From assembly GCF_003112455.1 (NCBI RefSeq), contig NZ_BDQX01000051.1, forward strand, positions 32,418 through 76,097: a stretch of DNA of 43,680 bases, given 5' to 3'. The DNA is from Paenibacillus agaridevorans (GTDB lineage Bacteria > Bacillota > Bacilli > Paenibacillales > Paenibacillaceae). The position numbers and the translations under genes were made by a program. Below, piece after piece: positions 42,731 through 43,680 of this stretch (the stretch's first letter is position 1; each line of letters opens with the position of its first letter). The notes below the pieces were generated by a model that was given only the letters and a program-made list of their open reading frames with translations, was not told the origin of the DNA and ran no database searches.

Positions 42731-42745
42731 AAGGGACAGTCCCTT
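42731..42745. repeat. Short perfect palindrome AAGGGACAGTCCCTT
   Basis: A 7+1+7 perfect palindrome in the gap between the hairpin at 42655 and the SLH gene. Nothing else is recognisable between 42697 and 42924. Confidence 0.6.
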
Positions 42746-42924
42746 GAACAGTTTCAAGATACAGCAACGCTTTGGATCCACTGCGCAATGAATGCTGTTA
42801 GAGGATCTTCATCCTTCAACAGGCATGCGGACTATAGGCGTTAATAATCGAAAGGGCGGCGGTTTCCGTTTGCAGCAGTCCAGTAGACGCTGATGGCACC
42901 CAAATACGCATAAATCCAGGTCCC

Positions 42925-43680
42925 TCAGCCGCCCGAGGCCAACAATCGCAAAATCATCGTAACCGCTTCTGCTCGAGTCGTCGTGGCCACCGGGTTCAAG
43001 AGGCCGCCCCCCTGTCCTTGCAGTATGCCGCGCTCTACCGCCAGCGCCGTTGGACCCGCGGCCCAAGGCGCCAGCAGGTGTCGGTCCCCGAAAGCGGACA
43101 ACACGGCGGCATTGCCCGTTGCGGAAGCATCCATCGCGCGGGCGATGATCGTAGCGAATTCCTGTCTTGCGATCGGCTTGCCGCCGCGGAACGTTCCGTC
43201 CCCGTAGCCGTTCAGCCATCCCGACCTGGCAGCCTCGCCCACATAAGGCAACCCCCAAAGCGGAATGACCCCGACATCCGTGAAGCTTATCTCCGACTCT
43301 CCCGCTTCGGATACCAGCAGCGCCTTCCCCAGCAATACCGTAGCTTCCAGCCTTGTCACCGGTTCGTCGGGCCGGAAGGTGCCGTCACCGAAACCCGTCA
43401 CGAACCCAAGCTCCATCGCTTCGCGAACCGCTTCCTCCGACCAATGACCGGCGACATCGGCAGGAAGTTTCGCCACGACGCCCGACCTCAGTATCATGTT
43501 TGAATTCGGCGCCAGTTCCTCCTTTTCCAGCTTGCTGTCTACGAGCCTGACCGATTCCAGCTTCACAAATGTATCGCCGCCTCTAATACGCTGAAACCCT
43601 ACCACCGCCAGCTCGAGCATTCCGTTCCTGCCCGGCGTCTCGCCGACGCGGGTATGGGCAAGCCGCAGCTCGCCGCGGGA
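42925..43680 (-). CDS. S-layer homology domain protein, C-terminal part (5' end beyond window)
   Basis: At least 251 residues remain of a surface protein; the frame is open to the window edge, so the N-terminus and signal peptide are not seen. The first ~65 visible residues (GMLELAVVGFQRIRGGDTFV, KLESVRLVDSK) resemble the end of a cohesin-like beta domain; this is tentative. Three SLH motifs follow: DVAGHWSEEAVREAMELG / GDGTFRPDEPVTRLEA; GLPYVGEAARSGWLNGYGDG / ARQEFATIIARAM; and a degenerate third, WAAGPTALAVERGILQGQGG / TTRAEAVTMILRLL. SLH triplets anchor proteins to pyruvylated secondary cell-wall polymer. An internal ATG at 43620 is not the true start. Confidence 0.88.
   Translation of the reverse strand, partial: SRGELRLAHTRVGETPGRNGMLELAVVGFQRIRGGDTFVKLESVRLVDSKLEKEELAPNSNMILRSGVVAKLPADVAGHWSEEAVREAMELGFVTGFGDGTFRPDEPVTRLEATVLLGKALLVSEAGESEISFTDVGVIPLWGLPYVGEAARSGWLNGYGDGTFRGGKPIARQEFATIIARAMDASATGNAAVLSAFGDRHLLAPWAAGPTALAVERGILQGQGGGLLNPVATTTRAEAVTMILRLLASGG

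Noticed and set aside
42844..42924. In-frame continuation after the SLH stop (WIYAYLGAISVYW...)
   Set aside because: It follows a TGA directly after a complete third SLH unit and has no start codon; readthrough is not supported.
1..43680. Prophage, conjugative element or defence island
   Set aside because: No integrase, capsid, restriction, toxin-antitoxin or Cas-type genes were found; gene content is core metabolism and housekeeping.

Overview
The window looks like the chromosome of a spore-forming Firmicute of the Paenibacillaceae (Paenibacillus/Cohnella type). The evidence is a gamma-type small acid-soluble spore protein with a sigma-G-like promoter, the sporulation-associated protein YtxC beside thrS, the Firmicute helicase loaders DnaB/DnaI, a Firmicute HemQ, YqzM and YuiB family proteins, T-box and S-box (SAM) leaders, and a futalosine-pathway MqnC. 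Composition is fairly even and mid-GC. I see no phage, conjugative element or intact transposase. The genus is inference; no 16S gene or other marker is present.

Layout. 0-6 kb (minus strand): a soluble chemoreceptor, sspE-like SASP, a secreted 3D-domain protein, T-box-controlled thrS, a tandem pair of structured repeats against the thrS promoter, and ytxC. 6-8.2 kb: an autoregulated TetR gene overlapping an alpha/beta hydrolase, then a hairpin-repeat array. 8.1-14.7 kb (minus): mqnC with a 30-aa membrane peptide, glycerate kinase and tartronate-semialdehyde-type reductase, and SAM-riboswitch-controlled metA followed by metI. 14.7-18.6 kb (plus): a small ORF, CorA, a LysR regulator with a PHP histidinol phosphatase, and an HxlR regulator. 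18.6-20.8 kb (minus): a DHA2 drug exporter with a PadR regulator. 20.8-24.4 kb: sdhCAB, with a Fur-boxed promoter and a possible small RNA beyond its 3' end. 24.4-30.4 kb: LysR, a CPBP membrane protease, uvrC, yqzM, and an AadK-like streptomycin adenylyltransferase. 30.4-33.8 kb (minus): sulfate uptake operon sbp-cysT-cysW-yezD, without an ATPase gene. 33.8-34.3 kb: non-coding, with a second hairpin array. 34.4-38.3 kb: dnaB-dnaI, yuiB, hemQ. 38.3-42.3 kb: a GntR/LacI-type sugar regulator divergent from a GH38 alpha-mannosidase. 42.3-43.7 kb: repeats, then the C-terminal part of an S-layer-homology protein that runs off the window.

Functional themes are core metabolism (methionine, menaquinone, haem, succinate dehydrogenase, sulfate), housekeeping (thrS, uvrC, dnaBI), and several small regulator-target pairs whose operators are visible as palindromes.

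The most interesting non-coding content is (i) a Fur-box promoter followed by a short hairpin-rich transcript next to sdhCAB, reminiscent in logic of FsrA in Bacillus subtilis, (ii) the two-copy repeat before thrS, whose copies differ by compensatory base changes that preserve stems, and (iii) three further palindromic intergenic repeat families. These are read by eye; no folding or database search was possible.
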